Shown: positions 7,535-15,230 of the stretch, one piece after another | Numbering within the stretch: the stretch's first letter is position 1 | Layout of the letters: each line of letters opens with the position of its first letter | Assembly (NCBI GenBank): GCA_035552095.1 | Contig: DASZMA010000090.1 | Location: forward strand, 1-36,037 | DNA: 36,037 bases | Reading direction: 5' to 3' | DNA from: Bog-473 sp035552095 | GTDB lineage: Bacteria; Actinomycetota; Acidimicrobiia; Acidimicrobiales; RAAP-2 | Program-made: the position numbers and the translations under genes | The notes under the pieces: model-generated | Databases searched by the model: none | The model's input: only the letters and a program-made list of their open reading frames with translations | What the model was told of the DNA's origin: nothing

Positions 7535-7900
7535 ATGGCACAGGCCACTGAAGAGCTACCCAAGTCCGGCTGGAAGGACGCGCTGGAATTGCTGACCAAG
7601 GAGCATGAGGGCGACGTCGTCACTATTGAGGTGATCTCGCTCGAGCTCGGCGACCAGTCCGAAGCCGAGAAGCTGCCGCTGGCCTACGTCGAGTACGACC
7701 CCCATGACGATGCTGCCAGCGTGGGGGTGGGCGGCCGGGATGGCCGGTTCCCCGTCGTCCTGCGCCATGTGATTGAGCAGCCCCGTCGCATCGCGGTGGC
7801 CAGCGCGGCCACGGAAGGGTCGACGGCGATCGAGGTCGAGGATCCCGATGGGATCACCACGCTCATCACCTTGCATCCGCTGGCCGCGTTGGGCGCCTGA
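7535..7900 (+). CDS. DUF5335-like protein
   Basis: The product is 121 aa. The pattern W-K-D-A-L-E-L-L-T-K-E-H-E-G-D-V-V-T-I-E-V, then L-G-D-Q-S-E-A-E-K-L-P-L-A-Y-V-E-Y-D, matches the DUF5335 family as I remember it (W-x-x-F-x-x-x-S-x-x-H-E-G-x-x-V-T-I-E-V, then a L-G-D-Q-x-E-A-x-x-L-P-L core). It is predicted cytoplasmic with alternating strands and no catalytic motif. AAGGAG sits 7 bases before ATG 7535. It converges with the end of the hydrogenase operon (hypE stop 7934) with 33 bases between. The function is unknown. Confidence 0.75.
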   Translation: MAQATEELPKSGWKDALELLTKEHEGDVVTIEVISLELGDQSEAEKLPLAYVEYDPHDDAASVGVGGRDGRFPVVLRHVIEQPRRIAVASAATEGSTAIEVEDPDGITTLITLHPLAALGA

Positions 7901-7933
7901 CCCGGTCGACCAGAGGTCTTCAGCCGCGCCCGC

Positions 7934-9055
7934 TCAGCAGATGCGGGGCAGCGGATCGCCGACCAGCATGTCGACGATGCGGGTTCCACCGAGCGTGGTG
8001 AGGAGAACCACAATGCCGGGCGGTTCGGAACGGATCTCCCCGATCTGCACGGAGTCGTGCCCCCGTGGGTGCGCCCGCAGGGCAGCCAGGGCCTGCTCGG
8101 CCTCCGCCGGAGCGACCACCGCCACCAGTTTTCCCTCGTTGGCCACGTAGAGCGGGTCGATGCCCAGCAGCTCGCAGGCCGCCGCCACCGCCGGACGCAC
8201 CGGGAGGGCGGGCTCGTCGAGCACCACGGTCAGGTTGCTGTCGCGGGCCAGCTCGTTGCACACCGTGCCCACCCCGCCCCGGGTGGCGTCGCGCAGCCAC
8301 CGGGTGGACGGTGCGGCAGCCAGGAGGGACTCCATCAGGTCGTGCAACGGCGCGGTGTCCGATTCGATGTCGGCTTCCAGGGCCAGGTCGCCCCGGGCCA
8401 GCATCACCGCCGTGCCGTGGTCCCCAATGGTGCCCGAGGAGAGCACGACGTCGCCGTCGCGCACCAGGTCCGCCGAGAGCAGTCGGCCGGCCGGGATCAG
8501 CCCGACGCCGGCGGTCGAGATGTACACGCCGTCGGCGGCGCCCCGATCGACCACTTTGGTGTCACCGGTCACGATGGACACGCCGGCCGCCGCCGCCGCT
8601 TCGGCCATGTCGGCCACGATCTCGCGCAGGGTGTCGATGGAGAAGCCCTCTTCAATGACGAAAGCGGCCGAGAGGGCCAGGGGGCGGGCGCCCATCATGG
8701 CCAGGTCGTTGACCGTGCCGTGCACGGCCAGGTGGCCGGCGGACCCGCCCGGGAAGCGCAGGGGCTTCACCACGTAGGAGTCGGTGCTGAAGGCCAGTCG
8801 CTCGCCCGAGGGCAACGTCACCACGGCGGCGTCGGTCTGCGCCGCCGTGGTGTCAGCGGCGAAGGCGGGGAGGAACACCGCATCCAACAGGGCGGCCGAG
8901 GCCTTCCCGCCGGCGCCGTGGGCCAGCGTGACCACCTCATCGAGCAGGCGGGGGCGACGGCGCCGGAAGGCCTCAATCCGCTCGAAGACGACGGCTTCCC
9001 GTCCCGCCGCACCCGCCGCACCAGCCGAGCCGGTCTCCTGCGCGGTGTCGGTCAC
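7934..9055 (-). CDS. hypE: HypE, hydrogenase maturation thiocarboxamide dehydratase
   Basis: The product is 373 aa, starting at GTG 9055 in a GTGA overlap with the preceding SIS gene. HypE takes the carbamoyl group from HypF onto its C-terminal cysteine, dehydrates it with ATP to a thiocyanate, and donates cyanide to iron held by HypCD. The protein ends in P-R-I-C, the obligatory C-terminal motif with the modified cysteine. The AIRS/PurM-like fold is seen in H-G-A-G-G-K near residue 46, G-T-V-N-D-L-A-M-M-G-A-R-P and V-T-G-D-T-K-V-V. The first 25 residues are low-complexity Ala/Gly and may not be needed. It is the last gene of the minus-strand operon. Confidence 0.97.
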   Translation of the reverse strand: MTDTAQETGSAGAAGAAGREAVVFERIEAFRRRRPRLLDEVVTLAHGAGGKASAALLDAVFLPAFAADTTAAQTDAAVVTLPSGERLAFSTDSYVVKPLRFPGGSAGHLAVHGTVNDLAMMGARPLALSAAFVIEEGFSIDTLREIVADMAEAAAAAGVSIVTGDTKVVDRGAADGVYISTAGVGLIPAGRLLSADLVRDGDVVLSSGTIGDHGTAVMLARGDLALEADIESDTAPLHDLMESLLAAAPSTRWLRDATRGGVGTVCNELARDSNLTVVLDEPALPVRPAVAAACELLGIDPLYVANEGKLVAVVAPAEAEQALAALRAHPRGHDSVQIGEIRSEPPGIVVLLTTLGGTRIVDMLVGDPLPRIC

Positions 9056-9711
9056 AACATCCCCCCTTCGTCCAGGCCTTCCTGCACCAGCGACCAGAGC
9101 CGCAGCATCAGCGCGTTCTGGGCCTCTTGTATGCGATGCACACTTTCCGAGCGCACCACCAGGCAGTGCGATGTCGCCGCGCTGGCGGCCATCGCCCCCC
9201 CGTCGTACCCGCTGAAGCCCACGGTGAGGAGCCCGCGGCGCGACGCTTCCTCAAGTCCCTGCAGCACGTTGCGCGAATCACCGCTGGTCGAGAACCCGAC
9301 GGCGATGTCACCGCGCTGGGCGTGGGCGATGATCTGCCGGGAGAAGACCAGGTCGAAGCCGACGTCGTTGGCTAGGGCGGTGAGCACGGCCCGGTCGTCG
9401 ACCAGGGACATGGCCGGCAGCGGCTTGCCGCGGGGCGGCCGGCGGAAGAGATCCACTGCGCCTTCGGCGTCGGTGGCGCTGCCGCCGTTGCCAAAGGCGA
9501 AGAGCCGCCCGCCCGCGTTGAAGCGATCCGCCATGGCGGCACTCGCCCGCCCCAGTTGGCCACCGCAGTGCTCCAGGGTGGATGTACGCAGGGCCCGGCT
9601 CTGCGCGATCTTCTCCTGGGCTGACCGGGCCAGATCGGCCAGCAGACGGGAGCTGTCCCGCTCCTCGGACTCAATGAAGGGGTAGAGGAAGCTGGTGGGC
9701 TCGCTACTCAC
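9052..9711 (-). CDS. SIS-domain protein (phosphoheptose isomerase-like) in the hyp operon
   Basis: The product is 219 aa. The SIS fold is shown by F-A-F-G-N-G-G-S-A-T-D-A-E near residue 72 and V-G-F-S-T-S-G-D-S-R-N-V near 140, the two phosphosugar-binding loops of GmhA-type isomerases. The context is hydrogenase maturation: its stop overlaps the hypE start (GTGA), and the gene before it is a SIS-HypC fusion. SIS proteins annotated as phosphoheptose isomerase sit in other actinobacterial hydrogenase clusters as I recall, so a dedicated maturation role is likelier than heptose synthesis. The actual ligand and reaction are unknown. Confidence 0.85.
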   Translation of the reverse strand: MSSEPTSFLYPFIESEERDSSRLLADLARSAQEKIAQSRALRTSTLEHCGGQLGRASAAMADRFNAGGRLFAFGNGGSATDAEGAVDLFRRPPRGKPLPAMSLVDDRAVLTALANDVGFDLVFSRQIIAHAQRGDIAVGFSTSGDSRNVLQGLEEASRRGLLTVGFSGYDGGAMAASAATSHCLVVRSESVHRIQEAQNALMLRLWSLVQEGLDEGGML

Positions 9712-9723
9712 GGGCGCGGCTCA

Positions 9724-10449
9724 TCAGTGCAGGTCCGCCAGCGAGGTCAGGGCGACACCGGCATGGACCAGGAGGAGATCGCCCGGGGCCACTGGCGCCA
9801 CCAGGGTGGCGTCGATGGTCTGGCGCCCCCCGTTCACCGTCACCTCCACCAGCCCGTCGTCGTGCACCGCCCGCACCTCGGCCACCCGTCCCTCATCCGA
9901 ACAGGTGATGCAGACCTCGTCGGTGCACACCGGCTCCGCCTCGAGGAGGCCGGGATGCTCGAACACCACGTGGGTCAACTCCCACAGCAGGTGGTACAGC
10001 AGCACCATGTCGCCCGAGCGCGCCGCCAGCGCCGGCCCGGCTCCCTCCAGCCATACGACGTGTTCAGCCCGCCCACTGGCCGGCCGGGGGCCGGCGCCGA
10101 GCCAGACCCGGGTCAATCCCCACGCTTCGGCCCGACCCAACAGGTCGGTCGTGGCCGGATCGTCGGCCGAGCTCACGGCCAGCAGCACGTCGCCCGGGCG
10201 GGCCAGCAGCCGCACGGCGGTGACGATGTCGACCCCTTCGACGTTGACCGCCGGCAACGCCTTCTTGCCCACGATCACAGGGTGGACGAACTCGACGGCC
10301 ACGTGACGGCCGTGCGCCGGCCACTCGGCGGCCACGCACCACATGGTCGCACCGGCGGCGAAGCGACGGGCCAACGTGAGGGCGGCCGTGGCCAGATCCT
10401 CGGCCGGCCCACCTTCGAGCGTGCGGGGGGTGTCCACCACCGCCATCAT
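9724..10449 (-). CDS. SIS-domain / HypC-like fusion protein
   Basis: I chose ATG 10449 because it forms a 4-base overlap with the hypF stop (ATGA). A second ATG follows directly. The 241-aa product has an N-terminal region (about 1-165) of SIS-like alternating strands and helices, with L-A-V-S-S-A-D-D near residue 90 in place of the usual S-x-S-G loop. This is joined to a C-terminal HypC/HupF-like beta-barrel (about 176-240): C-I-T-C-S-D-E-G-R-V-A-E-V, then G-D-L-L-L-V-H-A-G-V-A-L-T-S-L. In canonical HypC the iron-binding cysteine is residue 2 of the chain; here the matching residue is internal (C180, with C175 and C183 nearby). Proteins of this type are annotated HupF-like. It may carry or deliver the Fe(CN)2CO group alongside the true HypC encoded at 14172. 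Confidence 0.75.
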   Translation of the reverse strand: MMAVVDTPRTLEGGPAEDLATAALTLARRFAAGATMWCVAAEWPAHGRHVAVEFVHPVIVGKKALPAVNVEGVDIVTAVRLLARPGDVLLAVSSADDPATTDLLGRAEAWGLTRVWLGAGPRPASGRAEHVVWLEGAGPALAARSGDMVLLYHLLWELTHVVFEHPGLLEAEPVCTDEVCITCSDEGRVAEVRAVHDDGLVEVTVNGGRQTIDATLVAPVAPGDLLLVHAGVALTSLADLH

Positions 10450-12773
10450 GCCGCTCCGCCACGGGCGCCGCCGGCGCCGGCCACGACCGCTTGCCCGAGC
10501 GCCAACCCGCCGTCGTTGGTCGGCACCAGGCGATGGGTCAGCACGCCGAAGCCGCGGGCCGACAGCGCAGCCCGGGCCAGTCGCACCAGCAGCGCATTCT
10601 GGAAGACCCCGCCGCTCAGGGCCACCTGGTTGACCGCCGTTGCTTGACGCACCAGATCGGCGCACCGGGCCACCAGGTCGGCCACCGCGACGTGGAACCC
10701 GGCCGCCACCGCGCCCACCGGGCAGTCCCGGCGGAGGTCCTCGATCATGGCCGACAGGACCGGGGCCGGGTCGATCTGGTCGCCGTCGAGGCCGAACCGG
10801 TACGGCCGAGCCTGGGACAGGTGGGCGGCGGCGATCCATTCCAGCTCAATGGCGGCCTGCGCCTCGTACGAGGTGAGGTGGCGCACGCCGAGCAGTGAAC
10901 TCACGGCGTCGAAGAGACGACCCATGCTCGAGGTGGGCACGCAGTGGACCTCGCGCTCGAGCTGGCGCCGCAGCACCGCCAACTCGGCCGTCGGGGTCGC
11001 CCGGACGGGCGCCAGGTCGCTGCCCCACTCGATCCCGGCGGCGAACAGGTGGGCCAGCGCTGCGCGGTAGGGCTTGCGGATGGTGGCATCGCCGCCGGGC
11101 AGCGGGACGTAGCGCAGGTGGGCCGACCGCTCGAACCCCTGGTAGCCGGCCAGGAGGACCTCGCCCCCCCAGATGGCGCCGTCGGTGCCGTACCCGGTGC
11201 CGTCGAAGGCGAAGCCGATCACCCGCGCTCCGGCCGGCACCTCGTGTTCGGCCATGACGGCGGCAATGTGGGCGTGATGATGCTGCACCAGGTCGACCGG
11301 ACGGCCCGAACGCTCGTCCGCCCAGCGCCGGGTCTGATAGCCCGGATGGGCGTCGGCCGCGACCCGGCGAGGATGGACCTGGTACATCTGGTCGAACTGG
11401 ACGGTCGAGCGGGCGAACGCCGTCAACGTCTCCAGGCTGCCCATGTCGCCGATGTGCTGGCTCATCCAGGCATCGTGACCCTTGGCCAGGCAGAAGGTGT
11501 TCTTGAGCTCTCCGCCCATGGCCAGCGTGGGCCTGACCGCCACGGGCAGCCGGACCGGTAACGGCGCGTAGCCCCGGGAGCGGCGGATGGGTATCTCCTC
11601 GCCGTCGTCCACCCGGACCACGGAGTCATCGCACGGCACGTGAATGGGGCGGTCGTGGACCAGCCACGCATCAGCGATCCGGCCCAGGCGCTCCCGGGCG
11701 TCGGCATCGTCGTAACAGATGGGCTCATCGGTCAGGTTGCCGCTGGTCATCACCAGCAGGCTGGGCGCCGGTCCGGCGGCGCCCGGGACGGGATGGAACA
11801 GCAGATGGTGCAGCGGGGTGTAGGGCAGGAGCAGCCCGATCTGGGGGTGGCCCGGCGCCACCTGGTCGGCCAACGGTCCGCCGCGGCGCCGGCCCAGCAG
11901 GACGATGGGCCGGGCCGGGCCGGACAGGAGCGCCGCTTCCCGGGCGTCGATCTCGGCCACGGTGTGGGCCACGCCCAGGTCGCGCACCATGACGGCCAAC
12001 GGCTTGTCCACCCGCTGCTTACGCGAGCGCAGGGTGGCCACGGCCTGGTCCGAGGTGGCGTCACAGGCCAGGTGGTAGCCACCCAGCCCCTTGATGGCCA
12101 CGACCTCGCCCCGGGCGAGCGCCTGCTGGGCCGCCGCCATGGCGTTGTCGGTGCCGCCGGCGACCGCGCCCGTCGCCCCCTCGAACCACACCCGGGGGCC
12201 GCAGTGGGCGCAGGCCACCGGCTGGGCGTGGAACCGGCGGTCGGCCGGGTCGTCGTACTCGGCCCGGCACGCCGGGCAGAGGGCGAACCCGGCCATGGTC
12301 GTGTTGGGGCGGTCGTAGGGGAGGCGAATGGTGATGGTGAACCGGGGACCGCAGTTGGTGCAGTTGATGAAGGGGTAGCGGGCACGGCGATCGCCCGGAT
12401 CGAACATCTCGGCCAGACAGTCCCCGCACACCGCCACGTCGGGGGAGACGAACGTCCCGACCGGGCCGGCGGCGCGGCTCTCAACGATGTGGAAGCCCTG
12501 CTCGTGCTGGACCGCGGCCCCGCGGCTGCGAACGTTGAAGATCCGGGCCAGTGGCGGTGCGTCGCGCACCAAGCGGGTCTCGAACAACTCGACGACCGGA
12601 CGAACCCCTTCGACCTCCATGAACACACCCTCGCTGTCGTTGCCCACGTGCCCGGCCAGGCTGAGTTCGGTGGCCAGCCGCTGCACGAAGGGCCGGAAGC
12701 CGACACCCTGGACGACGCCGACCACCCGGATCCGGTGTCGCCGCACCGCAGCCGAGGTGGTCAGCGTGGTCAC
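10446..12773 (-). CDS. hypF: HypF, carbamoyltransferase for hydrogenase cyanide ligands
   Basis: The product is 775 aa from GTG 12773, which overlaps the hypD stop (GTGA). HypF converts carbamoyl phosphate plus ATP to carbamoyl-AMP and transfers the carbamoyl group to HypE. The domain order is standard: acylphosphatase (V-V-Q-G-V-G-F-R-P-F, residues 20-29); two zinc fingers (C-G-D-C, C-T-N-C-G-P-R, then C-P-A-C and C-A-H-C-G-P, about 110-200); a YrdC-like domain (K-G-L-G-G-Y-H-L-A-C-D-A); and a Kae1-like domain with the metal motif H-H-H-A-H-I-A-A-V and the late S-G-G-V-F-Q-N nucleotide loop. Length is normal for the family (about 750-780). The longer upstream frame to 12923 lies inside hypD and was rejected. 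Confidence 0.97.
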   Translation of the reverse strand: MTTLTTSAAVRRHRIRVVGVVQGVGFRPFVQRLATELSLAGHVGNDSEGVFMEVEGVRPVVELFETRLVRDAPPLARIFNVRSRGAAVQHEQGFHIVESRAAGPVGTFVSPDVAVCGDCLAEMFDPGDRRARYPFINCTNCGPRFTITIRLPYDRPNTTMAGFALCPACRAEYDDPADRRFHAQPVACAHCGPRVWFEGATGAVAGGTDNAMAAAQQALARGEVVAIKGLGGYHLACDATSDQAVATLRSRKQRVDKPLAVMVRDLGVAHTVAEIDAREAALLSGPARPIVLLGRRRGGPLADQVAPGHPQIGLLLPYTPLHHLLFHPVPGAAGPAPSLLVMTSGNLTDEPICYDDADARERLGRIADAWLVHDRPIHVPCDDSVVRVDDGEEIPIRRSRGYAPLPVRLPVAVRPTLAMGGELKNTFCLAKGHDAWMSQHIGDMGSLETLTAFARSTVQFDQMYQVHPRRVAADAHPGYQTRRWADERSGRPVDLVQHHHAHIAAVMAEHEVPAGARVIGFAFDGTGYGTDGAIWGGEVLLAGYQGFERSAHLRYVPLPGGDATIRKPYRAALAHLFAAGIEWGSDLAPVRATPTAELAVLRRQLEREVHCVPTSSMGRLFDAVSSLLGVRHLTSYEAQAAIELEWIAAAHLSQARPYRFGLDGDQIDPAPVLSAMIEDLRRDCPVGAVAAGFHVAVADLVARCADLVRQATAVNQVALSGGVFQNALLVRLARAALSARGFGVLTHRLVPTNDGGLALGQAVVAGAGGARGGAA

Positions 12774-13909
12774 GCGCTCTGCTTGCTGCGCCGTCCCAGG
12801 GTCACCGCGGCTTCGCGGTGCATCCGCCCGAAGTTGTAGTACGCCGCGCAGGCTCCTTCCGAGGAGACCATGCAGGTTCCGATGGGGGTTTCGGGCGTGC
12901 AGGCGGTGCCGAACACTTTGCACTCCCAGGGCTTGATGACCCCCTTGAGTACCTCACCGCACTGACAGGCCTTGGGATCCGCCACCCGCACCCCGGGAAT
13001 CTCGTAAATCAGCTCGGCGTCAAATTCAGCGAACTCCGGCCGCAGCTTGAGACCGCTCTGGGAAATGAAGCCGAGGCCGCGCCACTCGAAATGGGGCCGC
13101 AGCTCGAAGACCTGGCCCAGGACCTGCAGGGCCCGGGGGTTCCCGTCCTCGCGGACGACCCGCGCGTACTGGTTCTCGACTTCGCAGCGGCCTTCCCGGA
13201 TCTGGGTCAGCAGCATGGCGATGGCGTGCAGGATGTCGAGTGGTTCGAAGCCGGCTGTGACCAGGGGCAGGCCGTACTCGGCCGGGACGAACCGGTAGGG
13301 CCGCTGGCCCACCACGGTGGAGACATGGCCCGGCCCGAGAAAGCCGTTCAGGCGCAGGTCGGGCGATTCGAGGATGGCTTTGAGCGGCGGCACGATGGTC
13401 ACGTGGTTGGAGAACACGCTGAAGTTGCTGACCCCTTTGGCCTGGGCCGCCAGCAGGGTCAGCGCGGTCGACGGCGCGGTGGTCTCGAAGCCCACGGCGA
13501 AGAACACCACCCGGCGCTCCGGGTTGTCCACCGCGATCTTTAGGGCGTCGAGTGGTGAGTAGACGAAGCGGACATCAGCCCCCTCCGCCTTGGCCTTGAG
13601 CAGGTTGCCGTCGCTGCCCGGCACCCGCATCATGTCGCCGAATGAGGTGAAGATGACCCCGGGCACTTTGGCCACGGCGATGGCGTCGTCCACCCGCCCC
13701 ATCGGGATGACGCAGACCGGGCAGCCGGGCCCGTGCACCAACTCCACGGAGGCCGGTAGGACGTGCTCAATGCCGTGCCGGTAGATGGTGTGGGTGTGCC
13801 CGCCGCACACCTCCATGAACTTGAATGCATCGTCCCCGGCCAAAGCCGTGATCTGCGCCACCAGGGCGCGGGCCGCCGTCGGGTCCCTGTACTCGTCGAC
13901 GAATCGCAT
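12770..13909 (-). CDS. hypD: HypD, Fe(CN)2CO assembly scaffold
   Basis: The product is 379 aa from ATG 13909, preceded by AAGGGGG. HypD with HypC holds the iron while cyanide and CO ligands are attached. The key residues are present: C35 in M-E-V-C-G-G-H-T-H-T, and C63/C66 in G-P-G-C-P-V-C-V-I-P, matching the E. coli C41/C69/C72 set. F-F-A-V-G-F-E-T-T-A-P-S-T-A is the central-domain motif. The C-terminal cysteines (C-Q-C-G, W-E-C-K-V-F-G-T-A-C-T, C-M-V-S-S-E-G-A-C-A-A-Y-Y-N-F-G) bind the [4Fe-4S] cluster. No truncation is seen. The hypF start overlaps its stop. Confidence 0.97.
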   Translation of the reverse strand: MRFVDEYRDPTAARALVAQITALAGDDAFKFMEVCGGHTHTIYRHGIEHVLPASVELVHGPGCPVCVIPMGRVDDAIAVAKVPGVIFTSFGDMMRVPGSDGNLLKAKAEGADVRFVYSPLDALKIAVDNPERRVVFFAVGFETTAPSTALTLLAAQAKGVSNFSVFSNHVTIVPPLKAILESPDLRLNGFLGPGHVSTVVGQRPYRFVPAEYGLPLVTAGFEPLDILHAIAMLLTQIREGRCEVENQYARVVREDGNPRALQVLGQVFELRPHFEWRGLGFISQSGLKLRPEFAEFDAELIYEIPGVRVADPKACQCGEVLKGVIKPWECKVFGTACTPETPIGTCMVSSEGACAAYYNFGRMHREAAVTLGRRSKQSA

Positions 13910-13917
13910 GTGCCCCC

Positions 13918-14151
13918 TTATGCCGCTGACTCGAGCTTGTCGTGCTGGTCGCTGATCCCGAGGACGCCGGCGATGAGCTCGCCCCGTCGGCCCAGGAGGT
14001 CCCGGGCGAGTGACAAGCCACCCGAGACGAGATCTCTCACCTCTTCCGAAGCCACAATGGTCTTCCAGGCCTCCTCGAGCTCGGGCCAGGCGTCTGCTCC
14101 GGCCCGACTACCCAGGGCGTAGCCGACCATCACTCCGATGACTACTCCCAT
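13918..14151 (-). CDS. Small VGY membrane-associated protein, paralogue of the gene at 23090
   Basis: The product is 77 aa from ATG 14151, with GGAGGATGAG just before it. It begins with one short glycine-rich hydrophobic segment (MGVVIGVMVGYALGSRAGAD), then an amphipathic charged region (L-E-E-A-W-K-T-I-V-A-S-E-E-V-R-D-L-V). It aligns by eye with the 85-aa protein at 23090: both have V-G-Y-x-x-G-x-x-x-G followed by an E-rich helix and a conserved E-x-V-D-x-V-like stretch. YtxH-type small proteins look similar. It is 21 bases after hypC and 8 bases before hypD, so it is an integral operon member. A single-pass membrane anchor is plausible. No function is known. Confidence 0.8.
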   Translation of the reverse strand: MGVVIGVMVGYALGSRAGADAWPELEEAWKTIVASEEVRDLVSGGLSLARDLLGRRGELIAGVLGISDQHDKLESAA

Positions 14152-14171
14152 CTCATCCTCCTTACCTACTG

Positions 14172-14474
14172 CTACCTACTGCTGTCCTGGGTATTGCTCT
14201 CACTCGAAATTCTCGTCGACCAGAACGCCTCGAGCTCATCGTCATAGGCCTGGCCCATCAACTGCAACGAGGCCAGAGCCAGGGCCGCCTCTTCCTCGTC
14301 GATCTTCGACATGGCGAAGCCGACGTGGATGAGCACCCAATCGCCTACTTCGAGGTTCTCGTCCTCCAGCAAGCCGATGTTGATGATCCGGGTCACACCC
14401 GATACGTCAACCCGAGCCAGGTGCTCGTGTACGTCGGAGAACTCCTTGACCTGTCCCGGTATCCCTAGACACAT
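14172..14474 (-). CDS. hypC: HypC, hydrogenase maturation chaperone
   Basis: The product is 100 aa starting M-C-L-G-I-P-G-Q-V at ATG 14474. Cys2 is the iron ligand used when HypC pairs with HypD. The barrel core (V-G-D-W-V-L-I-H-V-G-F-A-M-S-K-I-D-E-E-E-A) is fully canonical. It ends with a 20-residue charged tail (W-S-T-R-I-S-S-E-S-N) longer than typical 75-90 aa HypC. HypC also binds the large-subunit precursor and passes over the Fe(CN)2CO unit. It lies 5 bases after the YceI gene. Confidence 0.96.
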   Translation of the reverse strand: MCLGIPGQVKEFSDVHEHLARVDVSGVTRIINIGLLEDENLEVGDWVLIHVGFAMSKIDEEEAALALASLQLMGQAYDDELEAFWSTRISSESNTQDSSR

Positions 14475-14479
14475 GTTGA

Positions 14480-15001
14480 TTACGCTCCGGACTCTCGTAC
14501 CGCGAATATCTCGACCCGTATGTCCACCTCGGGCTCCACCTTCAGCATCAGCATGCGCGGTGGCTCCATGCCGAACTTCCGGATGTCGAAGCGGGACTGC
14601 CCACCCAGCTGGATCGTCTGGTCGTCGACACTGCTGATGTTCATCAGGTCCTCATGAGGGCAGGTGACGCCGCGGAACGTGATGTCGCCGGCCACCTTGT
14701 ACGTTCCCACTTCGTCGGACTTCTCAATCGTGCCCAACACCCCGGTGATGGTGGGGAAGCGCCGGGCGTCAATGCGCTTGGCCAGCTCCCGGTCCTCCAT
14801 GCGGTTGCCGGACTTGAGCCGGTCGACCGACAGGGTGAGCTGCCCCGACGTGAGCGCGGAGAGGTCCACGCCCCCCTCACCGGAAAGGTCCAGGTCGACG
14901 TAGCCCTCCAGCCCATCGGTGGTGGAGTGGATGGGATGGACGTTTGAGCGGGCGTCGATCCACACATGCGAACGCTCGGGCGCGATTACGTAACGGGACA
15001 C
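14480..15001 (-). CDS. YceI-family lipid-binding protein inside the hydrogenase operon
   Basis: The product is 173 aa from GTG 15001. The YceI lipocalin-like barrel is shown by Y-V-I-A-P-E-R-S-H-V-W-I-D-A-R-S at the start, R-I-D-A-R-R-F-P-T-I-T-G in the middle, Y-K-V-A-G-D-I-T-F-R-G-V-T, and F-D-I-R-K-F-G-M-E-P-P-R-M-L-M-L at the end. YceI proteins bind long polyisoprenoids such as ubiquinone-8 precursors. It lacks a signal peptide, unlike the exported YceI of enterics, so it should be cytoplasmic. It shares clear blocks with the C-terminal half of the PadR fusion at 22029. A role near the hydrogenase-menaquinone interface is inference. Confidence 0.88.
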   Translation of the reverse strand: MSRYVIAPERSHVWIDARSNVHPIHSTTDGLEGYVDLDLSGEGGVDLSALTSGQLTLSVDRLKSGNRMEDRELAKRIDARRFPTITGVLGTIEKSDEVGTYKVAGDITFRGVTCPHEDLMNISSVDDQTIQLGGQSRFDIRKFGMEPPRMLMLKVEPEVDIRVEIFAVRESGA

Positions 15002-15005
15002 ACCG

Positions 15006-15125
15006 CTACATCTTCCTCATCCTGAGGTAGCGCGCGATGTCGGGCAGGGAGCTGATGGTCAGCACCAGGCCGATCAGGATCCCGAGCGCAATGATCCCCA
15101 GGAATACGAAGCCAACAATGTTCAT
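15006..15125 (-). CDS. 39-residue DUF6893-like membrane micro-protein (second of a tandem pair)
   Basis: ATG at 15125 directly abuts the TAG of the preceding micro-ORF, and its own TAG (15006-15008) is 4 bases before the YceI start. The peptide is one hydrophobic helix (MNIVGFVFLGIIALGILIGL) followed by a conserved tail, S-S-L-P-D-I-A-R-Y-L-R-M-R-K-M. The tail matches that of its neighbour at 13 of 15 positions (S-L-P-D-I-A-R-Y-L-[RK]-M-R-x-M) and resembles DUF6893 small proteins. It is predicted as a single-pass membrane peptide with a basic cytoplasmic foot. Being seamlessly embedded in the operon is the strongest evidence that it is translated. Confidence 0.8.
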   Translation of the reverse strand: MNIVGFVFLGIIALGILIGLVLTISSLPDIARYLRMRKM

Positions 15126-15230
15126 CTACATCTCCCTCATCTTTAGGTACCGCGCAATGTCGGGAAGTGACTTGATGACCAGGCCGGCAATGGCGGCAAG
15201 AACGAGTGAGGCGACGAAACGACGGATCAT
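15126..15230 (-). CDS. 34-residue DUF6893-like membrane micro-protein (first of a tandem pair)
   Basis: ATG 15230 overlaps the TGA of the maturation protease gene by 4 bases (ATGA), a coupled start. The peptide (MIRRFVASLVLAAIAGLVIK, then S-L-P-D-I-A-R-Y-L-K-M-R-E-M) is a basic N-tip, one transmembrane helix and an amphipathic tail. It matches the pattern I associate with DUF6893. It is followed immediately by its paralogue at 15125. Group 1h hydrogenases have no cytochrome-b anchor, so a small anchor or adaptor role is a reasonable guess only. Confidence 0.82.
   Translation of the reverse strand: MIRRFVASLVLAAIAGLVIKSLPDIARYLKMREM

Noticed and set aside
8057..9685. 542-codon plus-strand frame opposite hypE and the SIS gene
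   Set aside because: Antisense frame; both minus-strand genes have full family motifs and overlapping starts.
10450..10839. N-terminal extension of the SIS-HypC fusion into hypF
   Set aside because: Arg/Gly/Pro-rich shadow translation of hypF; ATG 10449 gives a clean 4-base overlap.
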